NCBI RefSeq assembly: GCF_023242315.1
Contig: NZ_JALLIY010000013.1
Location: forward strand, 62,001 to 126,000
Length of the DNA: 64,000 nt
Direction of reading: 5' to 3'
DNA from: Pseudomonas sp. MWU13-2105
GTDB taxonomy: Bacteria > Pseudomonadota > Gammaproteobacteria > Pseudomonadales > Pseudomonadaceae
The notes under the pieces are model-generated. The model did no database searches and had not been told where the DNA came from. It saw only the letters and a list, made by a program, of their open reading frames with translations. Shown piece after piece: positions 49,060 to 57,918 of this stretch. How positions within the stretch are numbered: position 1 is the first letter of the stretch; every line of letters begins with the position of its first letter. The position numbers and the translations under genes were made by a program.

Positions 49060-51525
49060 GTGCCATTACCGACACCCGAACCGCCTGCCGAACTTTCCTC
49101 CCTGGCTCAATTGCCCCTGTTCAAGCGCTTGCTGGCCAAGTTGCTGGGCGGCGGGCTGAGTCGCCTGCGCGCCCAGCATGTGGCGTCCTGGTTGCAGGGC
49201 CAGGCCGACGGTTTTCGTAGTGGTCACGGCGCGGGCGTCGAGTACGGCTATGAGGAAGGACGGCGCGACGGCCTGGAGGAGGGACGCCAGGTCCTGCTGA
49301 TCCGCGATTCGCGGCCGCAGGAGCATCGTGCGCCCGGGGTCGACGATAACCTGTTCGACGATTGGCGCCTGCCGCTGACGGCGGAACTGAAGAAGCGGAT
49401 CAAGGCCGATGTCGCCCGGCTCCTGCCCGCGCACGCGCAACCCAGTGCGGCGCAATGGAAGATGATCTTCAGCGACACACCCTCGACGGCGGTGATCGCC
49501 GGTGCCGGTGCCGGCAAGTCGACTTCGCTGGTCCTGCGTATCCTGCTGCTGACCCACTACCTGGGCTTCGAGCTGGACGCGATGACCGTGGTGACCTTCA
49601 CCCGAGAGTCGCGCAAGGACTTCATGGCCAAGCTGGTAGAGGTGATGGGCCTCTGGGGGCACGTGCTCAGCCCCCGGGATGCCCGTGACGTGGTACGCAC
49701 CTTTCACTCACGGATACTGCCCATGGTCCGCAGCCTGCCGGGCTTCGGCCAGTTGCAGGCGTTCGAGAACCTCAGCGAGCGTAGCCTGTTTGCTGAAGAC
49801 GGTGCCGACAGCAACCCGTTCGACCTGCGGATCAACGATGCCCAGCGCCAGCAGTTGAATGCCTGCTACCAGCGTTTGCATACGGATAATCCGCGTTTTC
49901 GCGAAGTGCTGGTGCCGCTCTACAAGCAGGCCTTGCAGCTGCGCGAGCTGGATCAGGAGCATCCGGATGTGCGCAAGCGCATGGCGGTCACCGAGCTGGC
50001 GTCCAAGCGCGACGAGGAGCTGTGCGATACCCTGGAGGATCTATGGTTTCGTGCCGGTGCCTGGCCGATCCGCGGAATTGAACCGGACCGCGAGGTCATC
50101 GAGATCAACGGTTCGCCGTTCCATTGCCACGGTTACATCGCCGAGCTGGAGGCCTGGGTGGTGCTCGGCTTCGATCCCCGGGAGAGTTCGCAGATCAGTC
50201 GTCCCGGGGCCAAGCTGACAGTGCGCGCGGAATGGGCGGTAAAGCGCACACTATTTCAAGCTTTCTGTCGTAAACCATTGATATGGTTGGATAGTTACGA
50301 GTCAGCAAAATGTGTTCTCGCATCCCTGGCCGGGGATGTCACGGCCGGTCCCGGGTTCGATTACAAGGTCAAGGGGGAGCTGGCATCGGCGCCGCTGCTC
50401 GACTGTTTTGTGATGGCCGCCGGCTTTATCGAGAACCTCGGCCTGGATGTACCCGCCGCCGTGGCGCGGATGAGTTTCGCCCAGGACGATCCGGACCGCT
50501 TCTTCTTCGAGGCCCTGAGCCTGTTCTGGAAGGCCCTGGAGAGCCATCTGCTGGCCCAGTCGCCACCGATCATGACCTATAACCGCATGTTCTCGCTGTT
50601 TGGCGAAAACACCCCGGAAAACCAGGCGCTGCTCAGCGACGAGCTATTGCGTCCGTTGTCGCACCTGATGATCGACGAGTTCCAGGATGTTTCACCGCAG
50701 ATCGTCTCCTGGCTGCGGGCCAGCCTGCGGGAAATCCGTCGTCGCGGCCCGGCGCTGCAGGTGGGCCGGGCGGCTCGGCATTCGTCGCTGTTATGCGTGG
50801 GCGATGACTGGCAATCGATTTATGGTTGGCGCGGCAGCTCACCCAAGTACTTCATGGAGTTCAGCAAGCAGTTCCCGTCGCCGACGACGACCCGGGTCAT
50901 GCTCAGCGACAATTACCGCAGTCACCAGCACATTATCGATGCAGCCGAGCATATCGTCCGCGCGGCACCGGCGATTGCCGGGAAAAAGGCCAAGGCCAGC
51001 GGGGCGCCGAAGGAGCTGTGGCCGGTCAAGGTGCTGGATCGTGACGATGCCGGTTTGGCCAAGCGCCTGGAGGAACATTACCGGCACGGTGAAACTGTAT
51101 TGATGTTGTTTCGAAAAAGTAGTGATAAGTTACTGATTAATGAGCATATTTCGTCTGTAGTTAATGTTGATTCTAGCTTGCCTGCCGGACAGCGCCGGCT
51201 CAGGCAACTGACTTATCACAGTGCCAAGGGGCTGCAGGCCGATGTGGTGTTCCTGCTCGGTGATTGCCTGCACCTGACCCGTTCGCCCTACAAGAACCAG
51301 GTCTATCGCCTGGCCGGGCTGGGCGACGATGGCGATGCCGAGGCCTACGACAATGCGCAAAAGGACGAGATCCTGCGGTTGGCGTACGTTGGCATCACCC
51401 GGGCGGTGAAACACTGCTACTGGTATCTGGACGGGCAGGATGGCCAGGCCGCGAACGGGCCCAAGGCCTCGGATCGGATTGCGCCGGACAAGGCGTTTTT
51501 CGCTGATTTGCGGGTCAAGCCCTGA
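49060..51525 (+). CDS. UvrD/Rep-family superfamily 1 DNA helicase
   Basis: An 821-residue SF1A helicase. The start is GTG at 49060 behind GGAG. After about 140 residues of a Glu/Arg/Gly-rich N-terminus comes motif I AGAGAGKST (near 147-155), motif Ia VVTFTRES, motif II DEFQDVS (near 545), motif III GDDWQSIYGWRGS, motif IV, SDNYRSHQ, and VI YVGITRAVKHCYW near the C-terminus. The domain order resembles HelD/helicase IV. It may act in repair or recombination. Two inner segments are clearly AT-rich (50241-50320, about 40% GC; 51091-51180, about 31% GC) compared with the rest. Confidence 0.9.
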   Translation: MPLPTPEPPAELSSLAQLPLFKRLLAKLLGGGLSRLRAQHVASWLQGQADGFRSGHGAGVEYGYEEGRRDGLEEGRQVLLIRDSRPQEHRAPGVDDNLFDDWRLPLTAELKKRIKADVARLLPAHAQPSAAQWKMIFSDTPSTAVIAGAGAGKSTSLVLRILLLTHYLGFELDAMTVVTFTRESRKDFMAKLVEVMGLWGHVLSPRDARDVVRTFHSRILPMVRSLPGFGQLQAFENLSERSLFAEDGADSNPFDLRINDAQRQQLNACYQRLHTDNPRFREVLVPLYKQALQLRELDQEHPDVRKRMAVTELASKRDEELCDTLEDLWFRAGAWPIRGIEPDREVIEINGSPFHCHGYIAELEAWVVLGFDPRESSQISRPGAKLTVRAEWAVKRTLFQAFCRKPLIWLDSYESAKCVLASLAGDVTAGPGFDYKVKGELASAPLLDCFVMAAGFIENLGLDVPAAVARMSFAQDDPDRFFFEALSLFWKALESHLLAQSPPIMTYNRMFSLFGENTPENQALLSDELLRPLSHLMIDEFQDVSPQIVSWLRASLREIRRRGPALQVGRAARHSSLLCVGDDWQSIYGWRGSSPKYFMEFSKQFPSPTTTRVMLSDNYRSHQHIIDAAEHIVRAAPAIAGKKAKASGAPKELWPVKVLDRDDAGLAKRLEEHYRHGETVLMLFRKSSDKLLINEHISSVVNVDSSLPAGQRRLRQLTYHSAKGLQADVVFLLGDCLHLTRSPYKNQVYRLAGLGDDGDAEAYDNAQKDEILRLAYVGITRAVKHCYWYLDGQDGQAANGPKASDRIAPDKAFFADLRVKP

Positions 51526-51557
51526 AGGTTGTGCGGCGGTAGATGGAATATTGAACC

Positions 51558-51631
51558 TGTGGGAGCGGAGCTTGCCCGCGAAGACGTCCGTGAGCACGCT
51601 AAAAGCTTCGTGGGCAAGCTCCGCTCTCACA
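51558..51631. repeat. REPIN-type inverted repeat pair
   Basis: TGTGGGAGCGGAGCTTGCCC at the left and the near-complement ending AGCTCCGCTCTCACA at the right, 74 bases overall, the same kind as 40810-40883. Located between the helicase and the DUF1652-like gene. Confidence 0.88.
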
Positions 51632-51655
51632 AGGACTGCCTGGCAAGCCTTCGAG

Positions 51656-51946
51656 TCAGTTGACAGCCCGCAGGCTCACGGGCGGCACAAAGGCCTCGAG
51701 CTCATCTTCAACCGCCTCGATGATCCGCTCGACATCGGCGGCATTCATCACCGTGGCGCAAGGAATGCCGGCGATGACGATCAGCGTTTCGCCACTGGCC
51801 CGGTCGAACAACCGGGCGACCATGCTGCCCGGCGCATCCATGCTGGCTTCGAAGCCCATGGGATGAAAATGCCAGCGCATCAGTTGGCAAGCGTTGGGAA
51901 AGGTTACCTTGCTGAAGACTTCACTCATCTTGCCCACCTGTTTCAT
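51656..51946 (-). CDS. DUF1652-like small protein
   Basis: A 96-residue soluble protein. The core MRWHFHPMGFEASMDAPGSM then VARLFDRASGETLIVIAGIP, and ADVERIIEAVEDEL at the end, fit the DUF1652 layout seen at 45821-46090, though similarity is only moderate. The ATG at 51946 has AGGAAG seven bases upstream; a second ATG six codons later is possible. Function unknown. Confidence 0.75.
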   Translation of the reverse strand: MKQVGKMSEVFSKVTFPNACQLMRWHFHPMGFEASMDAPGSMVARLFDRASGETLIVIAGIPCATVMNAADVERIIEAVEDELEAFVPPVSLRAVN

Positions 51947-52115
51947 TGAGCACTTCCTTTTGCTCGTCGGTAGGAACGGCGGGACCTCATGGTCCCACCC
52001 GCGCAAGGCTTAAAAATAGCATCCGTTCAATGGATGCAGGAGAGTTTTTCAAGCCGTTCGGCAACTGTTTTCGTGTAATTTGATCTGCGTCTATATACCT
52101 TGATTCGAGTGCGCC

Positions 52116-52931
52116 ATGTCTGACGACGATGACGGCCCGCAGCAGACCCGGGCGACCGGCGAAGCCGTGCTGCGTTACCACCTGTGCTGGAAACATCGCG
52201 ACCTCGACGGGGTGATGGCGCTTTACCACCCCGAGGTCCAGTACCACGACTTCTTTCAGAACCGCGTCCTGGGGCTCGCGGAATTGCGTGAATACGTGCG
52301 CTCGAGCATGCCGCGTGAATCGGACGAAGCCCTGGAGCACAGCGACCGCATCCGCCTGGATGGCAACACCGCGTTTATCCAATACCAGACCACCCTGCGG
52401 GGTGGCCAGGGCCTGGTGTCGTTTCGTTCCAGCGAGGCGATCACCGTGCGTGACGGCCTGATCTGGCGCGTCAACGAGTATGCTTCCCTGGTCCGTGAAC
52501 AGGTCACCCGCGAAACGCCCGGTGGCCTGCGCGCGGCGGCCAGTCGCCTGGGCTTGTCGCCGCGGCAACTGAGCTTCATGGCGGCCGACCTGCAACAGTA
52601 TTTCCAGCGCCGGCAAGCCTACCTGGACCCCGACCTGGACTTGCAGCGGGTGGCCAGGGAGTGCGGTTACAGCCGCAATCAGATTTCCTATCTGCTCAAC
52701 CAGGTGCTCGGCCAGAGTTTCTACCGCTACGTCAACCAGGCGCGCTTGCAGCATCTGCTGGCCGCGCTGGACAAGGCCGTGCCACCGCTACGTATCGATG
52801 AGCTGGCGTTCGCCGCCGGGTTCAATTCCCTGTCGGCCTTCTACAAGTGCTTTCGCGAGCACACCGGCCTGTCGCCCAAGGCTTATGCCAAGCAAATTTC
52901 TCTGCGTGCACGCGCGCAAGACAGCCTCTGA
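52116..52931 (+). CDS. AraC-family regulator with N-terminal NTF2/SnoaL-like domain
   Basis: A 271-residue regulator. Residues about 12-130 form a SnoaL/NTF2-like pocket (HRDLDGVMALYHPEVQYHDF, VLGLAELREYV, ITVRDGLIWRVNEY). Residues about 165-265 hold the AraC DNA-binding domain (LDLQRVARECGYSRNQISYL, ELAFAAGFNSLSAFYKCFRE). An NTF2 pocket in place of the common cupin is unusual. It precedes an amine oxidase-like gene by 49 bp on the same strand, and so probably regulates the polyamine cluster. Confidence 0.88.
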   Translation: MSDDDDGPQQTRATGEAVLRYHLCWKHRDLDGVMALYHPEVQYHDFFQNRVLGLAELREYVRSSMPRESDEALEHSDRIRLDGNTAFIQYQTTLRGGQGLVSFRSSEAITVRDGLIWRVNEYASLVREQVTRETPGGLRAAASRLGLSPRQLSFMAADLQQYFQRRQAYLDPDLDLQRVARECGYSRNQISYLLNQVLGQSFYRYVNQARLQHLLAALDKAVPPLRIDELAFAAGFNSLSAFYKCFREHTGLSPKAYAKQISLRARAQDSL

Positions 52932-52980
52932 GCGCTGGTACTAGGATCGCAACCATCTGTTACAGGTTGTGGAGTCTGGA

Positions 52981-54387
52981 ATGCCGGCATGGCGCAATAT
53001 CAGTTTATGGATGGATCAGCTCGATGAGTCGCTGACGTCCCGGGCCTCCCTGGAGCAGGACCTGGATGTTGATGTGGCGATTGTCGGCGCCGGTTATACC
53101 GGGCTCTGGACCGCGTATTACCTCAAGCGCCAGGCCCCGCAATTGAATGTGGTGATTGTCGAGGCGCAGACCGCCGGTTTCGGCGCCTCGGGGCGCAATG
53201 GCGGTTGGGTGATGGGCAATCTGCTGGGCGAAGACCGTCTATTGGCCGCGCTGTCGCCCGAACAGCGGCGAGCTTCGTTTGACTTGTTGCATGCGATTCC
53301 CGACGCGGTGAAACAGGTTACCGATCGCGAGGGCATCGACTGCGACTACCGCAAAGGTGGCGCGCTGTACTGCGCCGCGCGTTACCCCGAGCAGGAGCAC
53401 AGCCTGCGCGCCTATCTGGACAAACTCTACAAACAAGGCCTCAACGAGAGCGACTACTGCTGGCTGAGCCCCGAGCAACTGGCCCGGCAGATTCGTGTTG
53501 CCCGGCCCTACGGCGGCATTCAAGCCGCCCATGTCGCTACCGTCCAGCCGGCCAAGCTGGTGCGTGGCCTGGCCCGGGCCGTCGAGCGCCTGGGCGTGCC
53601 GATCTTCGAAAACAGTCCGGTGACCGATTGGCGTCCTGGCCACTTGCGCACGGCCCGGGCACAGATCCGCAGTCGCTGGGTGGTCCCGGCCGTGGAAGGC
53701 TACTCGGTGACGTTGCCGCCCCTGGGCCGTTATCAACTGCCGGTGCAAAGCCTGTTGGTGGCCACCGAACCTTTGTCCGAGGCAACCTGGGAGCAGATTG
53801 GTCTAAGCCAGGGCCAGGCCTTCAGCGAGAGCAGCCGCCAGGTCACCTATGGCCAGCGTTCGGCGGACAACCGCTTGATCTTCGGCGCCCGCGGCGGCTA
53901 TCGCTTTGCCGGTCGGCTACGGCATGACTTCGATCTCACCGCCAGCGAAATCGGATTGCGGCGCTACCTGTTCGGCGAACTGTTCCCGCAACTGAAGAAG
54001 GTCCGCATCACCCATTCCTGGGGCGGCAACCTGGGGATGTCGCGAAGCTTCCATCCGCACATGCTCTGCGACCGGGCCAACGGCATCGCCCTGGCCGGCG
54101 GTTACGGCGGCGAGGGCGTGGGCGCCAGCCACCTGGGCGGGCAAACCCTGGCCGACCTGATCCTTGAACGGGACAGCGAGCGGGTCCGGCAACCCTGGGT
54201 GATCCGCGAGGGCGGTCTCCAGGTGCTGAAGGCCTGGGAGCCCGAGCCCTGCCGCTGGCTGGGCTACAACGCGATCATCCGCAGTTTCGTCCATGAGGAC
54301 CAGACCCTGGCCAACCCCAACACAGCGCCGTGGCGGCGCAAGCTGGCCAGTGGCGTGGCCGGCTTCATGGAAGGTTTCATGCAGTAA
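52981..54387 (+). CDS. FAD-dependent amine oxidase/gamma-glutamylputrescine oxidase-like (PuuB/DadA group)
   Basis: A 468-residue flavoprotein of the DAO family. The dinucleotide fold is VDVAIVGAGYTGLWTAYYL near residue 24, followed by GFGASGRNGGWVMG; the C-terminal FAD part has LAGGYGGEGVGASHLGG. Members oxidise amines such as gamma-glutamylputrescine or related polyamine derivatives. The ATG at 52981 follows GGAG. With the cupin and a PotF-type binding protein next to it, a polyamine or amine substrate is likely. Confidence 0.87.
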   Translation: MPAWRNISLWMDQLDESLTSRASLEQDLDVDVAIVGAGYTGLWTAYYLKRQAPQLNVVIVEAQTAGFGASGRNGGWVMGNLLGEDRLLAALSPEQRRASFDLLHAIPDAVKQVTDREGIDCDYRKGGALYCAARYPEQEHSLRAYLDKLYKQGLNESDYCWLSPEQLARQIRVARPYGGIQAAHVATVQPAKLVRGLARAVERLGVPIFENSPVTDWRPGHLRTARAQIRSRWVVPAVEGYSVTLPPLGRYQLPVQSLLVATEPLSEATWEQIGLSQGQAFSESSRQVTYGQRSADNRLIFGARGGYRFAGRLRHDFDLTASEIGLRRYLFGELFPQLKKVRITHSWGGNLGMSRSFHPHMLCDRANGIALAGGYGGEGVGASHLGGQTLADLILERDSERVRQPWVIREGGLQVLKAWEPEPCRWLGYNAIIRSFVHEDQTLANPNTAPWRRKLASGVAGFMEGFMQ

Positions 54388-54430
54388 CCGGCGCCTGGGC
54401 GCCGGCTCATCCATCCGCGGGATCAAGCCT

Positions 54431-54772
54431 ATGAGCATTACGCAATTCAAACACACCGGCACTGCCGTCCTTGAGGTTTCCAATCCGGTGGCGGTGCCCC
54501 TCGGCGAGCAGGTTTCGCTGGCTTCGGTCACCTGCGTCGAGCGCGACGACGGCGTCGAAACCGGGATCTGGGAATGCACTCCCGGTCGCTGGCGGCGGCA
54601 GATCGTCGCCCAGGAGTTCTGTCACTTCATCCAGGGGCGCTGCACCTTTACCCCGGACCACGGCGAGCCCTTACAAATAGAAGCCGGCGATGCACTGATG
54701 TTGCCGGCCAACAGCACCGGGATCTGGGATATCGAGGAAACCGTGCGCAAGACCTATGTGCTGATTTTCTGA
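54431..54772 (+). CDS. Cupin domain protein (DUF861/EutQ-like)
   Basis: A 113-residue single cupin. The core WECTPGRWRRQIVAQEFCHF, then GRCTFTPDHGEPLQIEAGDA and LPANSTGIWDIEETVRK is the DUF861 pattern found beside polyamine and amino acid oxidase genes. It may bind a metal or small molecule; the exact role is unknown. Located 43 bp after the oxidase and 50 bp before the binding protein, all on one strand, so probably in the same operon. Confidence 0.85.
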   Translation: MSITQFKHTGTAVLEVSNPVAVPLGEQVSLASVTCVERDDGVETGIWECTPGRWRRQIVAQEFCHFIQGRCTFTPDHGEPLQIEAGDALMLPANSTGIWDIEETVRKTYVLIF

Positions 54773-54822
54773 TCCTCTGATCGCCCGAACCTGCCAACAA
54801 AAACTCACACAGGAATCGACTC

Positions 54823-55902
54823 ATGATCCGTATGTCCCTTGTTCCCTTGATGCTGGTCGCGTCCCTCGGCCAGGCGGCCGAGACAGTCAAGATCTTTAAC
54901 TGGTCGGAGTATATCGCCCCGGATACCACCAAGAGCTTCCAGGCGGATACCGGGATCGGTTTCAGCTATGACGTCTATGACAGCAACGAAACCCTGGATG
55001 GCAAGTTGATGACCGGCAAGTCCGGCTACGATGTGGTGTTTCCGTCCAACCACTTCATGGCCCGGCAGATCGAGGGTGGGGCGCTGAAAAAACTCGACAA
55101 GAGCCAGTTGCCGAACTGGAAGAACCTCAACCCGGCGTTGCTCAAGGCGCTTGAGGTCAACGACCCCGGCAATCAACATGGTTTCCCGTACCTATGGGGC
55201 AGTACCGGCATCGGCTACAACATCGACAAGGTCAAGGCGGTCCTCGGCGACAGTGCGCCGCTGGACTCCTGGGATTTGATCTTCAAGCCCGAGAACATGC
55301 AGAAACTGCAGAAGTGCGGGGTGGCGATACTCGATAATGGCCCCGAGTTGCTTCCGGCGGCCTTGAATTACTTGCACCTGCCACACCACAGCAAGAGCCC
55401 GGCGGACTATAAGAAAGCCGAAACCTTGCTGATGAAAGTGCGTCCCTATGTGGCTTATTTCCATTCCTCCAAGTACGTCAGTGACCTGGCCAACGGCGAT
55501 ATCTGTGTCGCAGTCGGCTTCTCCGGCGATATCCTGCAAGCCGAGAGTCGGGCCAAGGAAGCGAACAACGGTATTAACATCGGCTACTCGATTCCCAAGG
55601 AAGGCGCCGCCATCTGGTTCGATATGGTGGCCATGCCGGCCGATGCCCCGGATGAGAAAGCCGGTTACGCCTTTATGAACTATCTGCTGCGCCCGGAGGT
55701 GATGGCCAGCATCAGCAACTATGTGAAGTACGCCAACGGCAACGCGGCGGCCGATGCCCTGGTGGACCCGGCGCTCAAGGCCGATACCAAGGTTTACCCG
55801 AGTCCGGAAATGATGGGCAAGCTGTTTGCCCTGGAAGCGATGCCGTTGAATATCGACCGGATTCGTACGCGCCTGTGGAGCAAGATCAAGACCGGAGAAT
55901 GA
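54823..55902 (+). CDS. Polyamine ABC transporter substrate-binding protein (PotF/SpuD-like)
   Basis: A 359-residue periplasmic binding protein with a signal peptide (residues 1-19, ending LGQAAE). The PotD/PotF pattern is seen: VKIFNWSEYIAPDTTKSFQ, YDVYDSNETLDGKL, GYDVVFPSNHFMARQI, and WFDMVAMPADAPDEKAGYAF near the C-terminus. It should bind putrescine, spermidine or a related amine. No permease or ATPase genes follow; the transporter must be encoded elsewhere or shared. Confidence 0.92.
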   Translation: MIRMSLVPLMLVASLGQAAETVKIFNWSEYIAPDTTKSFQADTGIGFSYDVYDSNETLDGKLMTGKSGYDVVFPSNHFMARQIEGGALKKLDKSQLPNWKNLNPALLKALEVNDPGNQHGFPYLWGSTGIGYNIDKVKAVLGDSAPLDSWDLIFKPENMQKLQKCGVAILDNGPELLPAALNYLHLPHHSKSPADYKKAETLLMKVRPYVAYFHSSKYVSDLANGDICVAVGFSGDILQAESRAKEANNGINIGYSIPKEGAAIWFDMVAMPADAPDEKAGYAFMNYLLRPEVMASISNYVKYANGNAAADALVDPALKADTKVYPSPEMMGKLFALEAMPLNIDRIRTRLWSKIKTGE

Positions 55903-56245
55903 TTCGCTACAACTGTGTGATCCACTTGTGGGAGTCCGCTGGTACGCCCACAAGTTACTCCTGTTATTGATTGAGCGGACATGGATGCAATGATGGCGTA
56001 TAGCCATAACTTCAATTGTGTAAGGGATCCAATGTGTCAGTCTTGAGGCACCTGTTCACAGGTCGCTCATAAAGTGAAATATTTTTTCATGGCCCCCTGA
56101 ATAAAATCACAACGCCTGCCGATAATCAGATGCAAGCCCACCGTCGACAAGAAGAGTGGTGCCAGCACTGTCGGTACGGCCTTTTGCTATCCGGCACGTC
56201 TCCGGCATGGAAGCTAGTAGTCCTCACGTCCATAGAGAGCAGCCC
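55903..56245. other. Intergenic region upstream of the chemoreceptor
   Basis: About 340 bases without a supported gene. An inverted repeat CTTGTGGG (near 55925)/CCCACAAG (near 55947) follows the binding-protein gene and could be a weak terminator. The right half holds a sigma-28-like promoter (56098-56125) followed by a leader of about 115 bases. Confidence 0.5.
56098..56125 (+). promoter_or_regulatory. Sigma-28 (FliA)-like promoter of the chemoreceptor gene
   Basis: An exact GCCGATAA (-10) at 56118-56125 is preceded by 15 bases and TGAAT at 56098-56102, a partial match to the -35. The -10 is the signature of flagellar/chemotaxis gene promoters, which fits the gene downstream. Confidence 0.65.
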
Positions 56246-57871
56246 ATGTCCCTACGAAATATGAATATTGCTCCTCGCGCCTTTCTCGGTTTTGCATTCA
56301 TTGCATTACTGGTGATCGCGCTGGGAGTCTTTGCCCAGACCCGCATGACGGTGATTCGTCAGGCTTCCATCGACATGGAAACGAATCAACTGCCCAGTGT
56401 GGGATACCTCGGCAATGTGATCGAAGATGTGCTGCGCTTGCGCCTTCTGTCGTTTCGCGTGTTGGTCAACCGCGAACCGGCGGATTTGCAGGAAGCTGAA
56501 ACGCGGATCTCGGCGTTGGTGGAAAAGGTTCGCAAGGATCAGAAGAGTTATGCCGACTTGCCGGCTGACGGCGAAGAACTGGCCAAGTACAAGGAGTTCG
56601 AGGCGACGCTGGATACCTATATGCGGGACCAGAACCAGATGCTGGAGTTGTCGCGCCAGAACAAGGTCGACGAGATGCGTAGGCTGATCAACAACCAGAT
56701 CAAGGCCGGCACGGACCTGATGGGAGTGCAGCTCAACCAGTTGGTGAATATCAACAAGGCCGGGGCCAAAGCCACGTCGGCCCTGGCTGGCGAGGAATAC
56801 CGCAGTGCCAGTTTCGGCATTATCCTGGTCTCGGTGATCGCGGCGTTGGCGACCGTGCTGCTGGCCTGGTTGTTGACCCGCAGCATCGTGATGCCGCTGA
56901 ACCTGGCGGTCCAGGCGGCTGAAACCATTGCTGGCGGCAACCTGACCAAGGCCATTGCCAGCGAGGGCAAGGATGAGCCGGCCCGTTTGCTCGGTGCGTT
57001 ATCGAAGATGCAAGGCAACCTGCGCAAGACCATCGAACAGATCTCCGGTTCGGCCACGCAGTTGGCGTCGGCGGCTGAAGAGCTCAGCGCGGTGACCGAG
57101 GAGTCGTCCCGCGGGCTGCAGCAGCAGAACAACGAGATCGAGCAGGCGGCCACGGCGGTCAACGAAATGACCAGCGCGGTCGAAGAAGTGGCGCGCAATG
57201 CGGTGTCGACCTCGGAAGCTTCGCAGCAGTCGAACCAGGCGGCACGGGAAGGACGCGACCGTGTGGTGCAGACGGTGGAGGCGATCCAGGCCATGACCCA
57301 GGACGTGCAAAGCACCTCGGTACTGATTGAAGGCTTGGCGACCCAGGGGCGCGACATCGGCCAGGTGCTCGACGTGATCCGCGCGATTGCCGAACAGACC
57401 AACCTGCTGGCCCTCAACGCCGCCATCGAAGCCGCGCGGGCGGGCGAGGCCGGGCGCGGTTTCGCGGTGGTGGCCGATGAAGTGCGGGCGCTGGCCCATC
57501 GCACCCAGCAGTCGACCAAGGAAATCGAGCAGATGGTCGCCGGTATCCAGAATGGCACCGGTCAGGCCGTGCAATCGATGCAGCAGAGCAACCAGCGGAC
57601 CCAGAGCACCCTGGAAACGGCGCGTGCCGCCGGTGTGGCGCTGGAGCAGATCACCCACTCGATCAACCTGATCAACGAGCGCAACCTGGTGATCGCCAGC
57701 GCCTCGGAAGAGCAGGCGCAGGTCTCCCGTGAAGTGGATCGCAACCTGGTGAACATCCGCGACCTGGCATCCCAGTCTGCCGCCGGAGCCAACCAGACCA
57801 GTGCCGCCAGCCACGAACTGTCGCGCCTGGCGGTGGACCTCAATACCATGGTTGCGCGCTTCGTGATCTGA
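56246..57871 (+). CDS. Methyl-accepting chemotaxis protein with four-helix-bundle sensor
   Basis: A 541-residue chemoreceptor. TM1 at about residues 11-31, a periplasmic helical bundle (4HB_MCP type, about 35-190), TM2 at about 193-213, HAMP, and a signalling domain with EQTNLLALNAAIEAARAGEA and GRGFAVVADEVRALAHRT. The ATG at 56246 is preceded by GAGAG. The ligand cannot be predicted; the polyamine cluster upstream is separated by a promoter and may be unrelated. Confidence 0.93.
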   Translation: MSLRNMNIAPRAFLGFAFIALLVIALGVFAQTRMTVIRQASIDMETNQLPSVGYLGNVIEDVLRLRLLSFRVLVNREPADLQEAETRISALVEKVRKDQKSYADLPADGEELAKYKEFEATLDTYMRDQNQMLELSRQNKVDEMRRLINNQIKAGTDLMGVQLNQLVNINKAGAKATSALAGEEYRSASFGIILVSVIAALATVLLAWLLTRSIVMPLNLAVQAAETIAGGNLTKAIASEGKDEPARLLGALSKMQGNLRKTIEQISGSATQLASAAEELSAVTEESSRGLQQQNNEIEQAATAVNEMTSAVEEVARNAVSTSEASQQSNQAAREGRDRVVQTVEAIQAMTQDVQSTSVLIEGLATQGRDIGQVLDVIRAIAEQTNLLALNAAIEAARAGEAGRGFAVVADEVRALAHRTQQSTKEIEQMVAGIQNGTGQAVQSMQQSNQRTQSTLETARAAGVALEQITHSINLINERNLVIASASEEQAQVSREVDRNLVNIRDLASQSAAGANQTSAASHELSRLAVDLNTMVARFVI

Positions 57872-57918
57872 GCCGCGAGCGTTGCCGCGTCCTGGCACCG
57901 CTCGCACCGGCACCGCTG

